Part shown: positions 15,302-24,550 of the stretch, piece after piece | Layout of the letters: each line of letters opens with the position of its first letter | Numbering within the stretch: the stretch's first letter is position 1 | DNA from: Flavobacterium akiainvivens | GTDB taxonomy: Bacteria; Bacteroidota; Bacteroidia; Flavobacteriales; Flavobacteriaceae | Reading direction: 5' to 3' | NCBI RefSeq assembly: GCF_001278115.1 | Contig: NZ_LIYD01000005.1 | Coordinates: forward strand, 643,197 to 707,196 | DNA: 64,000 bases | The notes under the pieces: model-generated | The model's input: the letters and a program-made list of their open reading frames with translations, nothing else | Database searches by the model: none | Told to the model about the DNA's origin: nothing | Position numbers and translations under genes: made by a program

Positions 15302-16855
15302 CTATTTCGGATTAAAAACAAGGAACGGTATAATCATTTCCTCAAGCGATATACCACCGTGCTGGTAGGTGTTGCGGTAGTAGCTTACATAGTGGTTGTA
15401 GTTATTTACATAGGCAAGGAACAGGTCGTTCTTGGCAAATATAAACGAGCTGCTCATGTTTATGGCAGGCAGCTGTATGGCTTTAGGGTCTTTAACGTGA
15501 TATACGTCCCGGTCTTCATAGGTAAGGCTGCGGCCTGTTTTATAACGCAGGTTGAGGCTGGTATTGCGGTCGCCAATAACCTTGCTTGGGTTTTTAACGT
15601 TTATGGTGCCGTGATCTGTAGTAATAATCAGGCGGAAGCCCATTTGTTGTGCCTGCTGTATGATTTCCAACAGTGGTGAGTTACGGAACCAGCTTAGCGT
15701 AAGTGACCTGTAAGCCTTATCATTACTGGCCAGTTCTTTAACCACATCCATTTCGGTTTTGGCGTGGCTTAGCATGTCTACAAAGTTATACACTACCGTG
15801 GTAAGGTCGTTATCTTTAAGGGTCTTAAAGTTGTCTACCAGTTTTTTACCGTCTTTAAAGTTGGTGATTTTATAATATTCCTGTTTAAGGCTGCTCATGC
15901 CCAGGCGTTTTAGCTGTTCGGTTAGAAATTCGCCTTCAAACAGGTTTTTACCACCTTCATCTACATCATTCTTCCAGTATTGCGGGTATTTCTTTTCCAT
16001 TTCCAAAGGTGTAAGGCCACTGAAAATAGCATTACGGGCATACTGTGTAGCCGTAGGCAGGATTGAGAAATAAGAGGTTTCCTTTTCCAGCTTGTAGTGG
16101 TTGTTTACTACGGGTTCAAATGCTTTCCACTGGTCATAACGCAGGTTGTCTATCACTACAAAAAGTATGGGCTGTTTCTTTTTAATTTCAGGCGAAACAA
16201 GCTCTCGGAACAGGTTGTGGCTCAGTACCGGCTTATCGGCCTTAGGGTCAAACCAGTCTTCGTAGTTTTTCTCTATGAATTTGCCAAACTGTGAGTTGGC
16301 CTCAAGCTTCTGGCTTTCAAGAATTTCAACCATGCTCTGGTCTTCAATATTCTCAAGCTCCATTTCCCAGAAAACCAGCCTTTTGTACATATCAACCCAG
16401 TCTTCATAGGTGCGCACCATGCCCATATCCATAGATATCTTGCGGAATTCCTTTTGGTAATCCAGCGTGGTTTTGCTCGACACCAGGCGCGAGTTATCAA
16501 GGTTTTTCTTTAGTGAAAGCAGTATCTGGTTAGGGTTTACGGGCTTAATGAGGTAATCGGCAATTTTAGAGCCAATAGCCTCTTCCATTATATATTCTTC
16601 CTCACTTTTGGTAATCATGATTACAGGTACCGATGATTTCTTTTCCTTAATTTCGGCAAGCACTTCAAGCCCGCTTAAGCCGGGCATATTTTCATCAAGG
16701 AAAACAATGTCAAAGTTTTGTTTATCAAATAGTTCAAGCGCATCCTGGCCGTTATTTGCAGTGGTAACGGTATAATTCTTTTTTTCAAGGAAAAGAATAT
16801 GGGGCTTCAGCATGTCTATTTCATCATCTACCCAAAGTATATTTATCTCATTCAT
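15302..16855 (-). CDS. porX: PorX: response regulator with PglZ phosphatase domain
   Basis: 517 residues. Receiver domain at 1-120 with acidic pocket Asp10/Asp11, phospho-acceptor Asp54 (VFLDENMPGL) and Lys in DYLIKPVNP. A helical linker follows, then a PglZ/alkaline-phosphatase-superfamily domain (about 210-517) with FVVIDNLRYDQW, SILPTATQYARNAIFSG, VVYNFVDMLSHAK and IITTDHGTINV, the metal-binding motifs. In Porphyromonas and flavobacteria PorX works with histidine kinase PorY and sigma factor SigP to control type IX secretion. porY is not in the window. The T9SS cargo genes at 22-27 kb are possible clients. Confidence 0.92.
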   Translation of the reverse strand: MNEINILWVDDEIDMLKPHILFLEKKNYTVTTANNGQDALELFDKQNFDIVFLDENMPGLSGLEVLAEIKEKKSSVPVIMITKSEEEYIMEEAIGSKIADYLIKPVNPNQILLSLKKNLDNSRLVSSKTTLDYQKEFRKISMDMGMVRTYEDWVDMYKRLVFWEMELENIEDQSMVEILESQKLEANSQFGKFIEKNYEDWFDPKADKPVLSHNLFRELVSPEIKKKQPILFVVIDNLRYDQWKAFEPVVNNHYKLEKETSYFSILPTATQYARNAIFSGLTPLEMEKKYPQYWKNDVDEGGKNLFEGEFLTEQLKRLGMSSLKQEYYKITNFKDGKKLVDNFKTLKDNDLTTVVYNFVDMLSHAKTEMDVVKELASNDKAYRSLTLSWFRNSPLLEIIQQAQQMGFRLIITTDHGTINVKNPSKVIGDRNTSLNLRYKTGRSLTYEDRDVYHVKDPKAIQLPAINMSSSFIFAKNDLFLAYVNNYNHYVSYYRNTYQHGGISLEEMIIPFLVFNPK

Positions 16856-16959
16856 GTTTATGAGGGAAATTTCGTTCGTAAATTAATACGCAAGTTATGT
16901 TTATTTAACGATTTTTGTATTAATTATTTTATAAAAAAGAAAACAAAGACTCAAGTTTA

Positions 16960-17349
16960 ATGTATAACTATACTACACCCGTAGAGGCTATAATTTCGTT
17001 GGAAAAAGCATATGTAAATAAGGACCTTGACGGGGTTTTAAATGCCAAGGATTTTGTTGCCGAAGCAAGGCTTATAATTGCACAGAGGAGTGATGATGAC
17101 TATAATGATGAAGATACTGTTTTAGAAGTGGCACAACTGCTTAAACTTGCATTGATAAAAAGTATTGAAGATAACGGATTCCCGGATTTTACAGGAGTTA
17201 ACAGGGATTATTCTGATGTGTATCATGTAACAGGCAACCTGTATACCGTTATTGAAGAGATATTTTATAACGACGGAACTTTTTTTGTAAATAAAATATT
17301 CCTGACGGTAACAGACGGTGTGTGGAAGGTAGCCATGATTGAAGAGTAA
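16960..17349 (+). CDS. hypothetical protein, possibly NTF2-like
   Basis: 129 residues, acidic, without signal peptide. It starts with a helix that recalls SnoaL/NTF2-like folds (TPVEAIISLEKAYVNKDLDGVLNAKDF) and ends with strands (TGNLYTVIEEIFYNDGTFFVNKIFLTV, DGVWKVAMIEE) that fit the same fold. No catalytic residues can be named. Its TAA abuts the TAA of the convergent TPR gene, forming a 16-nt palindrome at 17342-17357. Confidence 0.65.
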   Translation: MYNYTTPVEAIISLEKAYVNKDLDGVLNAKDFVAEARLIIAQRSDDDYNDEDTVLEVAQLLKLALIKSIEDNGFPDFTGVNRDYSDVYHVTGNLYTVIEEIFYNDGTFFVNKIFLTVTDGVWKVAMIEE

Positions 17350-18357
17350 TTACTCTTTGCAATGTTCTTTTATAAGTTCTTCTACTTCGGTGCCATACGT
17401 TTTTGTAAAGCCTAATTCGAGCGCTTTTTGCAGGTCGGCACAGGCTTCTTTTTGCTTTTTGGCGGCAATGTATACCAGTGCACGGTTTTTATAAGCAAAT
17501 GCATTTTTAGGGTCGATTTCCAGTGATGCATTAATATCTTTTAGCGCTGCTTTATTGTCGCCCAGTTTATATTTTGCAAACCCACGGTTGTTTAACGGAG
17601 GGGCTTTTTGTTTGCCACCTGTTAGTACTTTGTTGCCGCTTTGCAGGTCATAATTGTCGGTATTATGTTTTTCTATCAGGTCAATATTTTTGTTATATGC
17701 CTCAATAGCCTTTTCATACTGCCCGTTTTGTGTATACTGAAACCCAAGGTTGTTATATCCGGCTGTAAAATCAGGATATTTAGCAACCAGATTTTCGAGC
17801 CTGGCTATTGCTTCCTTATGCTTTTTTAGCTGGCCTAAAATTCTGGCAGAGCTTAAAAGGCTTCCTATTTCTATGCCTGATTCAGGGTTATTAGCCAATA
17901 GCCTTTCATAATCTGCCAGTGCTGCTTCAAGGTTGCCCAAATTCCATTTGCCTTCAGCCATAAAGTAATAGGCTTTATTTTTTTCTTCAGCGTTATTTCC
18001 TGCAAGCTCTAATGCCTTTTCGGCATCTGTTATGGTGTATTGGTCATACCCATTTAAATTGAAAAAAGAAGCCCTCTGGTTGTAATATTTAGCTTCTTTT
18101 GGGGCCACCATAACCGCTTTGTCATAATCAGCTTTTGCCTCTTTAATGCGCCCCATTTGGTTATAAAGCGATGCCCTTGTGGCATATACTTCGGGGTTGC
18201 GGGGTTCAAGCCGCAATGCCTGCTCATAAAAAGCAAGCGCCGAAAGTGTGTCTTTCTGCTCCAGTTTTTCTTTGGCAAAGTCCATACGCTGGTGTGCGTT
18301 TTGGGCATTTAGAAGGACAGGGACAATAAGTATGGCAAGTAGCAGCAGTTTTTTCAT
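17350..18357 (-). CDS. exported TPR-repeat protein
   Basis: 335 residues. Signal peptide MKKLLLLAILIVPVLLNAQ, then about eight tetratricopeptide repeats (for example DTLSALAFYEQALRLEPRNP, AKADYDKAVMVAPKEAKYYN, YEKAIEAYNKNIDLIEKH, ALKDINASLEIDPKNAFAYK). It is a protein-interaction scaffold in the periplasm. The second-last repeats contain the NNRGFAKYKLGDN pattern. No enzymatic domain. Partners unknown; neighbours do not form an obvious pathway with it. Confidence 0.82.
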   Translation of the reverse strand: MKKLLLLAILIVPVLLNAQNAHQRMDFAKEKLEQKDTLSALAFYEQALRLEPRNPEVYATRASLYNQMGRIKEAKADYDKAVMVAPKEAKYYNQRASFFNLNGYDQYTITDAEKALELAGNNAEEKNKAYYFMAEGKWNLGNLEAALADYERLLANNPESGIEIGSLLSSARILGQLKKHKEAIARLENLVAKYPDFTAGYNNLGFQYTQNGQYEKAIEAYNKNIDLIEKHNTDNYDLQSGNKVLTGGKQKAPPLNNRGFAKYKLGDNKAALKDINASLEIDPKNAFAYKNRALVYIAAKKQKEACADLQKALELGFTKTYGTEVEELIKEHCKE

Positions 18358-18404
18358 AGTTATTGAATAACTAATGTGTTTAGTTCTGTAATATTGGTTG
18401 AATT

Positions 18405-18430
18405 AAAAAAGCGCCCTGTTATAAGGCGCT
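18405..18430 (-). terminator. Rho-independent terminator
   Basis: AGCGCC (18410-18415) and GGCGCT (18425-18430) with a 9-nt loop; on the minus strand a T6 run follows. It serves the gene at 18448-18975. Confidence 0.8.
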
Positions 18431-18447
18431 GTATTTTTAAATTAAGA

Positions 18448-18975
18448 TTACCTGTCCCAAAGGCCACCTACTTCATTTTTAAGGTAGGCAATAGCAATGC
18501 TACTTGGGCTTTGCTTGTCAAAAAGGTCGGTTAAAATAACCTCACGCAACTTGTTGGCCGAATCAATATTAGGGCTCATGTTTGTCTTGCGGATGGTTTG
18601 TATTGTGGCGTTTTTAGCCGTGGTTATAATATCCCAGCACTGGGCAGATATGTAAATCTGTTGTGTGAGGTTATGCTCATATTCCTGTTCAATCTGTGCA
18701 ATTACATATTCTTCATAATCATGCTTGTTGCTTGACTGCGGTGTAATGCGAATAAGCAGCTGTGCGGGGCTAATGCGTTCTAAAAACAATACCAGCCTTT
18801 CATAAGCCTGTAGCCTTAGCGGCATAGAGTGGCGCATGGCCTCAGCGTGTATTTTGTAGCGGCGGCGGCCTTCTTCGTTTTTAAGATACGTCTGAAAAAA
18901 ATAATAGGCTACACCACCGGTAATGGCGGCAGGCAGCACATAAAAGAACAGTTCAAAAAGTTTGTCGCTATTCAT
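18448..18975 (-). CDS. membrane-anchored protein of unknown function
   Basis: 175 residues. One N-terminal membrane helix (LFELFFYVLPAAITGGVAYYFFQTYL) is followed by a basic, helical cytoplasmic part (RRRYKIHAEAMRHSMPLRLQAYERLVLFLERISPAQLLIR; EYVIAQIEQEYEHNLTQQIYISAQCWDII). It reads like a conserved flavobacterial protein but I cannot name a function. It has its own terminator and sits alone upstream of the divergent helicase gene. Confidence 0.7.
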   Translation of the reverse strand: MNSDKLFELFFYVLPAAITGGVAYYFFQTYLKNEEGRRRYKIHAEAMRHSMPLRLQAYERLVLFLERISPAQLLIRITPQSSNKHDYEEYVIAQIEQEYEHNLTQQIYISAQCWDIITTAKNATIQTIRKTNMSPNIDSANKLREVILTDLFDKQSPSSIAIAYLKNEVGGLWDR

Positions 18976-19196
18976 ATAGTAGTGTAAAGGGTTAGCGTAA
19001 TAGTAACGGTGTTTGCCGCCAGATAATTGTTAAGTAGCGAAAATAGCGAAATATTTTGTTATTATGCAAAGGTTGGCTAAGAAGGGGCAAAGTTTGATAA
19101 AGAAATTAATAAACTACTGTTTACACCTATAGGGGAGTAGCAATTGATATAATCAGGGATAAAAAAATCCCGCTCAAAATACTTATTTTTGCGGTT

Positions 19197-21548
19197 ATGA
19201 AAGAGGATATCCTTAAATATATAAGCCAGTTAAATGACGCCCAGCAGGCACCCACCCTGCAAAAAGACGGGCCTATGATTGTTATTGCAGGTGCAGGTTC
19301 GGGCAAAACCCGTGTGTTAACCATGCGCATTGCCTACCTTATGAGCCAGGGGGTAGACTCATTTAACATCCTTGCGCTTACATTTACCAATAAGGCCGCA
19401 CGTGAAATGAAACACCGTATTGCCAGTATTGTGGGTAATAGTGAGGCCAAAAACCTGTGGATGGGTACCTTTCACTCAATCTTTGCCAAAATACTGCGTT
19501 TTGAGGCCGATAAGCTGGGTTTCCCCAGCAACTTTACCATTTATGATACCCAGGACAGCGTGCGCCTTATTTCTTCTATTATTAAAGAAATGCAGCTGGA
19601 TAAGGATATTTACAAGCCCAAGCAGGTTTTGGGGCGCATATCATCTTACAAGAACAGCCTTATAACCGTTAAGGCATACTATAACAACCCGGAGCTACAG
19701 GAAGCCGATGCCATGAGCAAAAAGCCGCGTATGGGCGAAATATATGAGCAGTATGTATTGCGTTGCTTTAAAGCGGGCGCAATGGATTTTGACGACCTGC
19801 TGCTGCGTACCAACGAGCTTTTAAATATGTACCCGGAGGTGCTGGCCAAATACCAGGACCGTTTCCGTTATATACTGGTAGATGAGTACCAGGATACCAA
19901 CCACAGCCAGTACCTTATTGTAAGGGCCTTGTCTGACAAGTTCCAGAATATATGTGTGGTGGGCGATGATGCCCAGAGTATATATGCATTCCGCGGGGCA
20001 AACATTAACAACATCCTTAACTTTCAGAAGGATTATGATAATGTACAAATGTACCGCCTTGAGCAAAATTACCGCTCAACCAAAAACATTGTAGAGGCGG
20101 CGAACTCTATTATTGATAAAAACAAGGTAAAGCTTGATAAGGTGGTTTGGACAGCTAATGATGACGGCCCTCGTATTAAAGTGCACCGCAGCCTTACCGA
20201 TGCTGAGGAAGGCCGTTTTGTAGCCAGTACCATTTTTGAAGAGAAGATGCAAAAACAGCTGGGCAACAACAAATTTGCCATTCTGTACCGCACCAATGCC
20301 CAAAGCCGTGCCATGGAAGATGCCCTGCGCAAGCGCGATATTCCGTACCGTATTTATGGCGGGTTGTCGTTTTACCAGCGCAAGGAAATTAAAGACGTGC
20401 TGGCTTACCTGCGCATGGTTATAAACCCGAAAGACGAGGAGGCGCTGGTGCGTATTATCAATTTCCCGGCAAGGGGTATAGGCGATACTACTATCGAAAA
20501 AATTACCGTGGCGGCAAACCATTACGGCCGTTCTATGTTTGAGGTTATGGAAAACCTTGACCGTATAGACCTGAAGCTGAACAGCGGCACCAAGAACAAA
20601 CTGCAGGACTTTGTAACCATGATTAAATCATTCCAGGTTATAAACGAATCGCAGGATGCCTTTTACCTGGCCGACCATATTACCAAGAAAACCGGCCTTA
20701 TTCAGGAACTGAAAAAAGATGCCACACCGGAAGGTATCGCCCGTATAGAAAACATTGAGGAACTACTGAATGGTATCCGCGATTTTATTGAAGGCCAGCG
20801 TGAAGTAGACGGTGCGCGTGGTGCGCTTTCGGAATTTCTTGAAGATGTGGCATTGGCAACCGACCTTGATAAAGATACCGGCGATGACGACCGTGTAGCG
20901 CTTATGACCATTCACCTGGCAAAAGGGCTTGAATTTCCGTATGTGTTTATTGTGGGTATGGAAGAAGACCTTTTCCCCAGCGCCATGAGTATGAATACCC
21001 GTAGCGAACTTGAGGAGGAGCGCCGCCTGTTTTATGTAGCCCTAACGCGTGCTGAGCACCAGGCTTACCTTACCTATGCGCAAAGCCGCTACCGCTGGGG
21101 TAAATTGGTAGACAGCGAGCCAAGCCGCTTTATAGAAGAGATTACAGAGTCGTTTATAGAATACCTTACACCTACAGAGACCAACTACCGCTACAAGCCA
21201 ATGATTAATACCGATATCTTTGGCGATGTAGACAAATCTAAACTACGCCAAACCAAGCCTGTTGCAGGTACACCACCCAAGTGGGTTACCGATAACGAGC
21301 CTAAACACGATATGCCCATACGCCGCCTTAAACCTATGGCAGGTGGTGGGCCTGCGCCAAGCAGTACGGCTGCAATGCCAGACAGTAAGCTACAGCCGGG
21401 CAATGTAGTTATGCACGAGCGCTTTGGAAAGGGCAAAGTTTTAAATATTGAAGGAGCAGGCCCTGACCGTAAAGCTGAGATTCACTTTGAGGTAGGGGGG
21501 ATTAAGAAATTGCTGCTCAGGTTTGCCAAGCTTGATGTGATAGGGTAA
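19197..21548 (+). CDS. UvrD/PcrA-type superfamily 1 DNA helicase
   Basis: 783 residues, full length. Motif Q/I: LNDAQQAP and IAGAGSGKTR (31-39); motif Ia LALTFTNKAAREMK; Walker B VDEYQDTN; motif III VVGDDAQSIYAFRGA; motif IV LEQNYRSTKNI; motif V MTIHLAKGLEFPYVF; motif VI FYVALTRAEH. The C-terminal Tudor-like segment (PGNVVMHERFGKGKVLNIEG) that contacts RNA polymerase in PcrA/UvrD is present. It unwinds DNA 3' to 5' in nucleotide-excision and mismatch repair. The ATG at 19197 follows a TATTTTTG box (19184-19191) by 5 nt; that is too close for a normal leader, so the box is doubtful as its promoter. Confidence 0.92.
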   Translation: MKEDILKYISQLNDAQQAPTLQKDGPMIVIAGAGSGKTRVLTMRIAYLMSQGVDSFNILALTFTNKAAREMKHRIASIVGNSEAKNLWMGTFHSIFAKILRFEADKLGFPSNFTIYDTQDSVRLISSIIKEMQLDKDIYKPKQVLGRISSYKNSLITVKAYYNNPELQEADAMSKKPRMGEIYEQYVLRCFKAGAMDFDDLLLRTNELLNMYPEVLAKYQDRFRYILVDEYQDTNHSQYLIVRALSDKFQNICVVGDDAQSIYAFRGANINNILNFQKDYDNVQMYRLEQNYRSTKNIVEAANSIIDKNKVKLDKVVWTANDDGPRIKVHRSLTDAEEGRFVASTIFEEKMQKQLGNNKFAILYRTNAQSRAMEDALRKRDIPYRIYGGLSFYQRKEIKDVLAYLRMVINPKDEEALVRIINFPARGIGDTTIEKITVAANHYGRSMFEVMENLDRIDLKLNSGTKNKLQDFVTMIKSFQVINESQDAFYLADHITKKTGLIQELKKDATPEGIARIENIEELLNGIRDFIEGQREVDGARGALSEFLEDVALATDLDKDTGDDDRVALMTIHLAKGLEFPYVFIVGMEEDLFPSAMSMNTRSELEEERRLFYVALTRAEHQAYLTYAQSRYRWGKLVDSEPSRFIEEITESFIEYLTPTETNYRYKPMINTDIFGDVDKSKLRQTKPVAGTPPKWVTDNEPKHDMPIRRLKPMAGGGPAPSSTAAMPDSKLQPGNVVMHERFGKGKVLNIEGAGPDRKAEIHFEVGGIKKLLLRFAKLDVIG

Positions 21549-21637
21549 CGTTTATCAGGTTGGTTTAAGTGATTTATACTTTTTATTTATTGCTACCGTT
21601 AAAATTAAGGCTTAGAAGCTGTTACTAAACACACAAC

Positions 21638-22123
21638 ATGAAAAAAATATTCTTAATTATAGTATCGTTTGTTGCCTTTTCGGCTAATGCACAGGAGTTT
21701 AGCACTGCTACCGATGCACTTAAATTTCTGACAGATAATTTTAAAGTGTCGACTTATGTAAAAGAGGGCGCTACCTGGAAAGACCCGGTAGAATTGGTTT
21801 TTGACATCAATGAGATAAACATTTTTCAATATCGTGGTATAATCGCTGAAAAAAGCTATACCACGCAATACAATAAGGCTGAGGCTGATAAACTGGTGCC
21901 TGATGCTACTGTTAATGGTATTTTGTTTCTTACATGGACTGAAGTTTCAAGCATTGACCTGCAAAATAAAAATGGAGACTACTGGGTGGTAATCAACGGA
22001 ACGGTTTATAATGATAAGTCAGAACCAATAGCAGAAAGCCGTACGTTTTATATAGCTGATAAGGCCAAAGCCCAGCAAATAAAAACAGCTTTAGAATACT
22101 GCCTGCTTGAATATGGTGGGTAG
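21638..22123 (+). CDS. secreted protein of unknown function
   Basis: 161 residues. Signal peptide MKKIFLIIVSFVAFSANAQ, then a small mixed domain (FSTATDALKFLTDNFKVSTY, WKDPVELVFDINEINIFQYRG, NGILFLTWTEVSSIDLQNKN, YWVVINGTVYNDKSE). No motif recognised. It follows the helicase gene by 89 nt on the same strand and is probably a separate unit. Confidence 0.68.
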   Translation: MKKIFLIIVSFVAFSANAQEFSTATDALKFLTDNFKVSTYVKEGATWKDPVELVFDINEINIFQYRGIIAEKSYTTQYNKAEADKLVPDATVNGILFLTWTEVSSIDLQNKNGDYWVVINGTVYNDKSEPIAESRTFYIADKAKAQQIKTALEYCLLEYGG

Positions 22124-22160
22124 TTAAACTGCATTTTTTGCTATATACGGTAAACATCCC

Positions 22161-22180
22161 TATTTCACACCGTGAAAATA
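22161..22180. repeat. half copy of the 49-bp dispersed repeat
   Basis: Starts with the same TATTTCACACCGTGAAAAT as the full copies at 45592 and 52841, then diverges. It lies in the 78-bp gap between a plus-strand and a minus-strand stop codon and includes a small TTTCAC/GTGAAA hairpin. Confidence 0.65.
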
Positions 22181-22201
22181 AATTTTAGTGCCTGTTTTTA
22201 G

Positions 22202-24439
22202 TTAGCGTATTAAACTAAAATGTGATTTATATTCGAATTGTGAACCGTTGTATATAAAAATTATACTGAACCAATAGTCTCCGGCAGGCATATTGTTACC
22301 ATCCCAGGCTTTCTTATCCCAATTGCTGCTTTTGGGGTATAACTCTTTTAGCAGCTTACCGTACCTGTCAAATATGTAGACAGTACAATTTGCAAACGCA
22401 TCAAAATCATCTATATACCAAAAGTCGTTAACACCATCATTATTTGGGGTAAAAAACTTGCGGTAAAAAATTACAGGGATGTTTTCTATAACAGTCAGGC
22501 CGCACCCGCTGCCCGGTGTAACGTCTTTTACATACACATTGTATACTCCAGCTGTAAGGCCGCTAAATACGGTGGTGTCCTGCCAGGGGCCCTGCGGGCT
22601 TACGCTGTAGGCATACTGGCCATAACCGTTAACAAGCACTTCAACAGTGCCATTCTCATCAAAAGGAGTGGCTGTAAACCCATTGCCTATTGGCACTGCC
22701 GGCCCCGATGTAATAACCTCATAAGCGGCAGATGGTTGAGAAATACAATCAGGCGCCTGTTGCAAAGTGGCTGCTGCCGTGTAGCTTCCAGGCTCATTAG
22801 CAGTGTATGTATGCCATGTAGCGCCCGGTATTAAAATACCATCTTTGTACCAATTGTATATAATGTTGTTGTTTTGTGTGCCGGCAACAAGATCAACAGT
22901 GTTTAACGCCTGGCCGGTATTATAATCTACACACAACACATTAGTACCTGCAACGGTAATTTGTGGCTGTAGCAGCTGCTCGTTCTGTAAAGAGAAAACG
23001 GCTGTAGCATAGCAGTTTGTATGGCCGGTATTTTCAATCCTTATCCATATTTGCTGGCTGCTAAGCGTTGTGGTATATGCATTGGGTGCTGCAATATAAA
23101 ACTCGCTGTTTGTATTGCCTGCTGTGGCAGCTGTTTCGGTTGTATAGTAGGTAACAGCATATACATTTGTATCCTGGTTGCCAAAAGCTTCTTCACCCGG
23201 CAGGGTTAAATCAAACGTTCCGCACGAGTAAAGTATTGGTGTATTGATGGGAAAAATTACGGGTGCGGCATACACTGCATAAGAAATAAGGAGGGTTACC
23301 GTGCCACACAGCCCCTGCATAGTTAGGTTTATAGCAACCTGCCCGTTGTTATTTGTAAAGGCAGCAACAATATCGTCAACAGATTGCGCTATGGTAACAC
23401 CGGGGTATTGTAAAGCAATGTAATTAATAATGGTTTGTACCTGGGGTGTTGGGTCTTCGGCATCGCAAAAGCTTACTGTGTGGTTATCCAGATAATCCTG
23501 TACGGGTTGTGTATCAAGGTTTATTTGTGCAGCCTGTTGTATACTCAATATGCCCGTTGCCCTGCAATCTGGCGAAGAGAGGTAGTAAAACTCAACAACA
23601 ATCTCATCTGTATCGTTTACTGAAAAATCAAGGGTAACCGGCTGGCCTAAATTCTGTAAGACGCCATTGTATTTAATTTCATAGCCAAAGTAGATTGAAG
23701 TAGCGCCAAACGATTGCTGCACTATTTCTTCAGTAACGGTAAAGGTGTTTTCGCAATTGGAGGTATAATTATTATCGGGCAGTACGTCTACATCAGGTTT
23801 TCTGACAGTAATTACGTGCATACTGAAGTTATGTGACCAGCAGGATTCTCCCTGAACCCTGAACTGGAAGCTTATGGGGCCGCTGTTTAAAATACTGAAA
23901 CCGCCAATCATGTTTATTTCCAGCGTAAGGTTACTGCCGTTTACTAAAAATTGCTGCAAATGGCTCTTAATTTCCTGTTGGGACAGGTTGTATACCTGGT
24001 TTGGCTCCAGGCACGGGGTGTACAAAGGGGTAGGGGGCGTAACAAAATTGGGTATGTATTGCCCCAGGTTAAAAAACAGGCTTACGGTTTTATCAGGATA
24101 CCCGGGTTCTGATGCCACAACGGTTATAGTACCTGATTCCAGCCCCTGCATTATGGTTATCATATTGCCAATAAGCTGAAAATAATTGGCCCCGGTTATA
24201 AGGGTATCGCCATTGTAAAATGCAAGTGTGGCATAGGGGGCATTTATGCGCATCATGTCTATAAACCCAATCATCTGGTTTATGTTTATAGACATACAGT
24301 CGTTAAGGTAAGCGTCTTCAATCTGTATTTCGTTTACAGGCTGTGTATAGGCCGCCGGTTTTGCTGCCATCGTTGGATTAAATGCATAACCTGTTGCTAT
24401 AAAGGCAGTAAAAAACACTACTAAATAATATTTTACCAT
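22202..24439 (-). CDS. large exported protein with T9SS type B sorting domain
   Basis: 745 residues. Signal peptide MVKYYLVVFFTAFIATGYAF. The central part consists of several Ig/PKD-like beta modules with repeated phrases on abstract sensing of text-like repeats (YNWYKDGILIPGATWHTYTA, GTVEVLVNGYGQYAYSVSPQ). The last 90 residues are the gliding-motility-type C-terminal domain: FFTPNNDGVNDFWYID, VYIFDRYGKLLKELYP, WDGNNMPAGDYWFSI, ending SHFSLIR. Type B domains direct export by the type IX system and often surface attachment, as in SprB-like adhesins. Cysteines occur in pairs. It is probably a surface adhesin; binding partner unknown. Confidence 0.85.
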   Translation of the reverse strand: MVKYYLVVFFTAFIATGYAFNPTMAAKPAAYTQPVNEIQIEDAYLNDCMSININQMIGFIDMMRINAPYATLAFYNGDTLITGANYFQLIGNMITIMQGLESGTITVVASEPGYPDKTVSLFFNLGQYIPNFVTPPTPLYTPCLEPNQVYNLSQQEIKSHLQQFLVNGSNLTLEINMIGGFSILNSGPISFQFRVQGESCWSHNFSMHVITVRKPDVDVLPDNNYTSNCENTFTVTEEIVQQSFGATSIYFGYEIKYNGVLQNLGQPVTLDFSVNDTDEIVVEFYYLSSPDCRATGILSIQQAAQINLDTQPVQDYLDNHTVSFCDAEDPTPQVQTIINYIALQYPGVTIAQSVDDIVAAFTNNNGQVAINLTMQGLCGTVTLLISYAVYAAPVIFPINTPILYSCGTFDLTLPGEEAFGNQDTNVYAVTYYTTETAATAGNTNSEFYIAAPNAYTTTLSSQQIWIRIENTGHTNCYATAVFSLQNEQLLQPQITVAGTNVLCVDYNTGQALNTVDLVAGTQNNNIIYNWYKDGILIPGATWHTYTANEPGSYTAAATLQQAPDCISQPSAAYEVITSGPAVPIGNGFTATPFDENGTVEVLVNGYGQYAYSVSPQGPWQDTTVFSGLTAGVYNVYVKDVTPGSGCGLTVIENIPVIFYRKFFTPNNDGVNDFWYIDDFDAFANCTVYIFDRYGKLLKELYPKSSNWDKKAWDGNNMPAGDYWFSIIFIYNGSQFEYKSHFSLIR

Positions 24440-24504
24440 AATGTTTATGATATAACTGCGGCAAATTTACATTATTTATAATTAGTCTATATAAGAATAA
24501 TGTT

Positions 24505-24512
24505 TATTTTTG
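24505..24512 (+). promoter_or_regulatory. candidate -7 box for the T9SS type A gene
   Basis: TATTTTTG fits TAnnTTTG and lies 38 nt before the ATG at 24551. No clear -33 TTG at the usual distance was found. Its position inside a possible longer reading frame (from 24500) argues for the later start. Confidence 0.4.
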
Positions 24513-24550
24513 ACGCAGCTAAAATATTATTAAGTCTAAATAAATTTAAA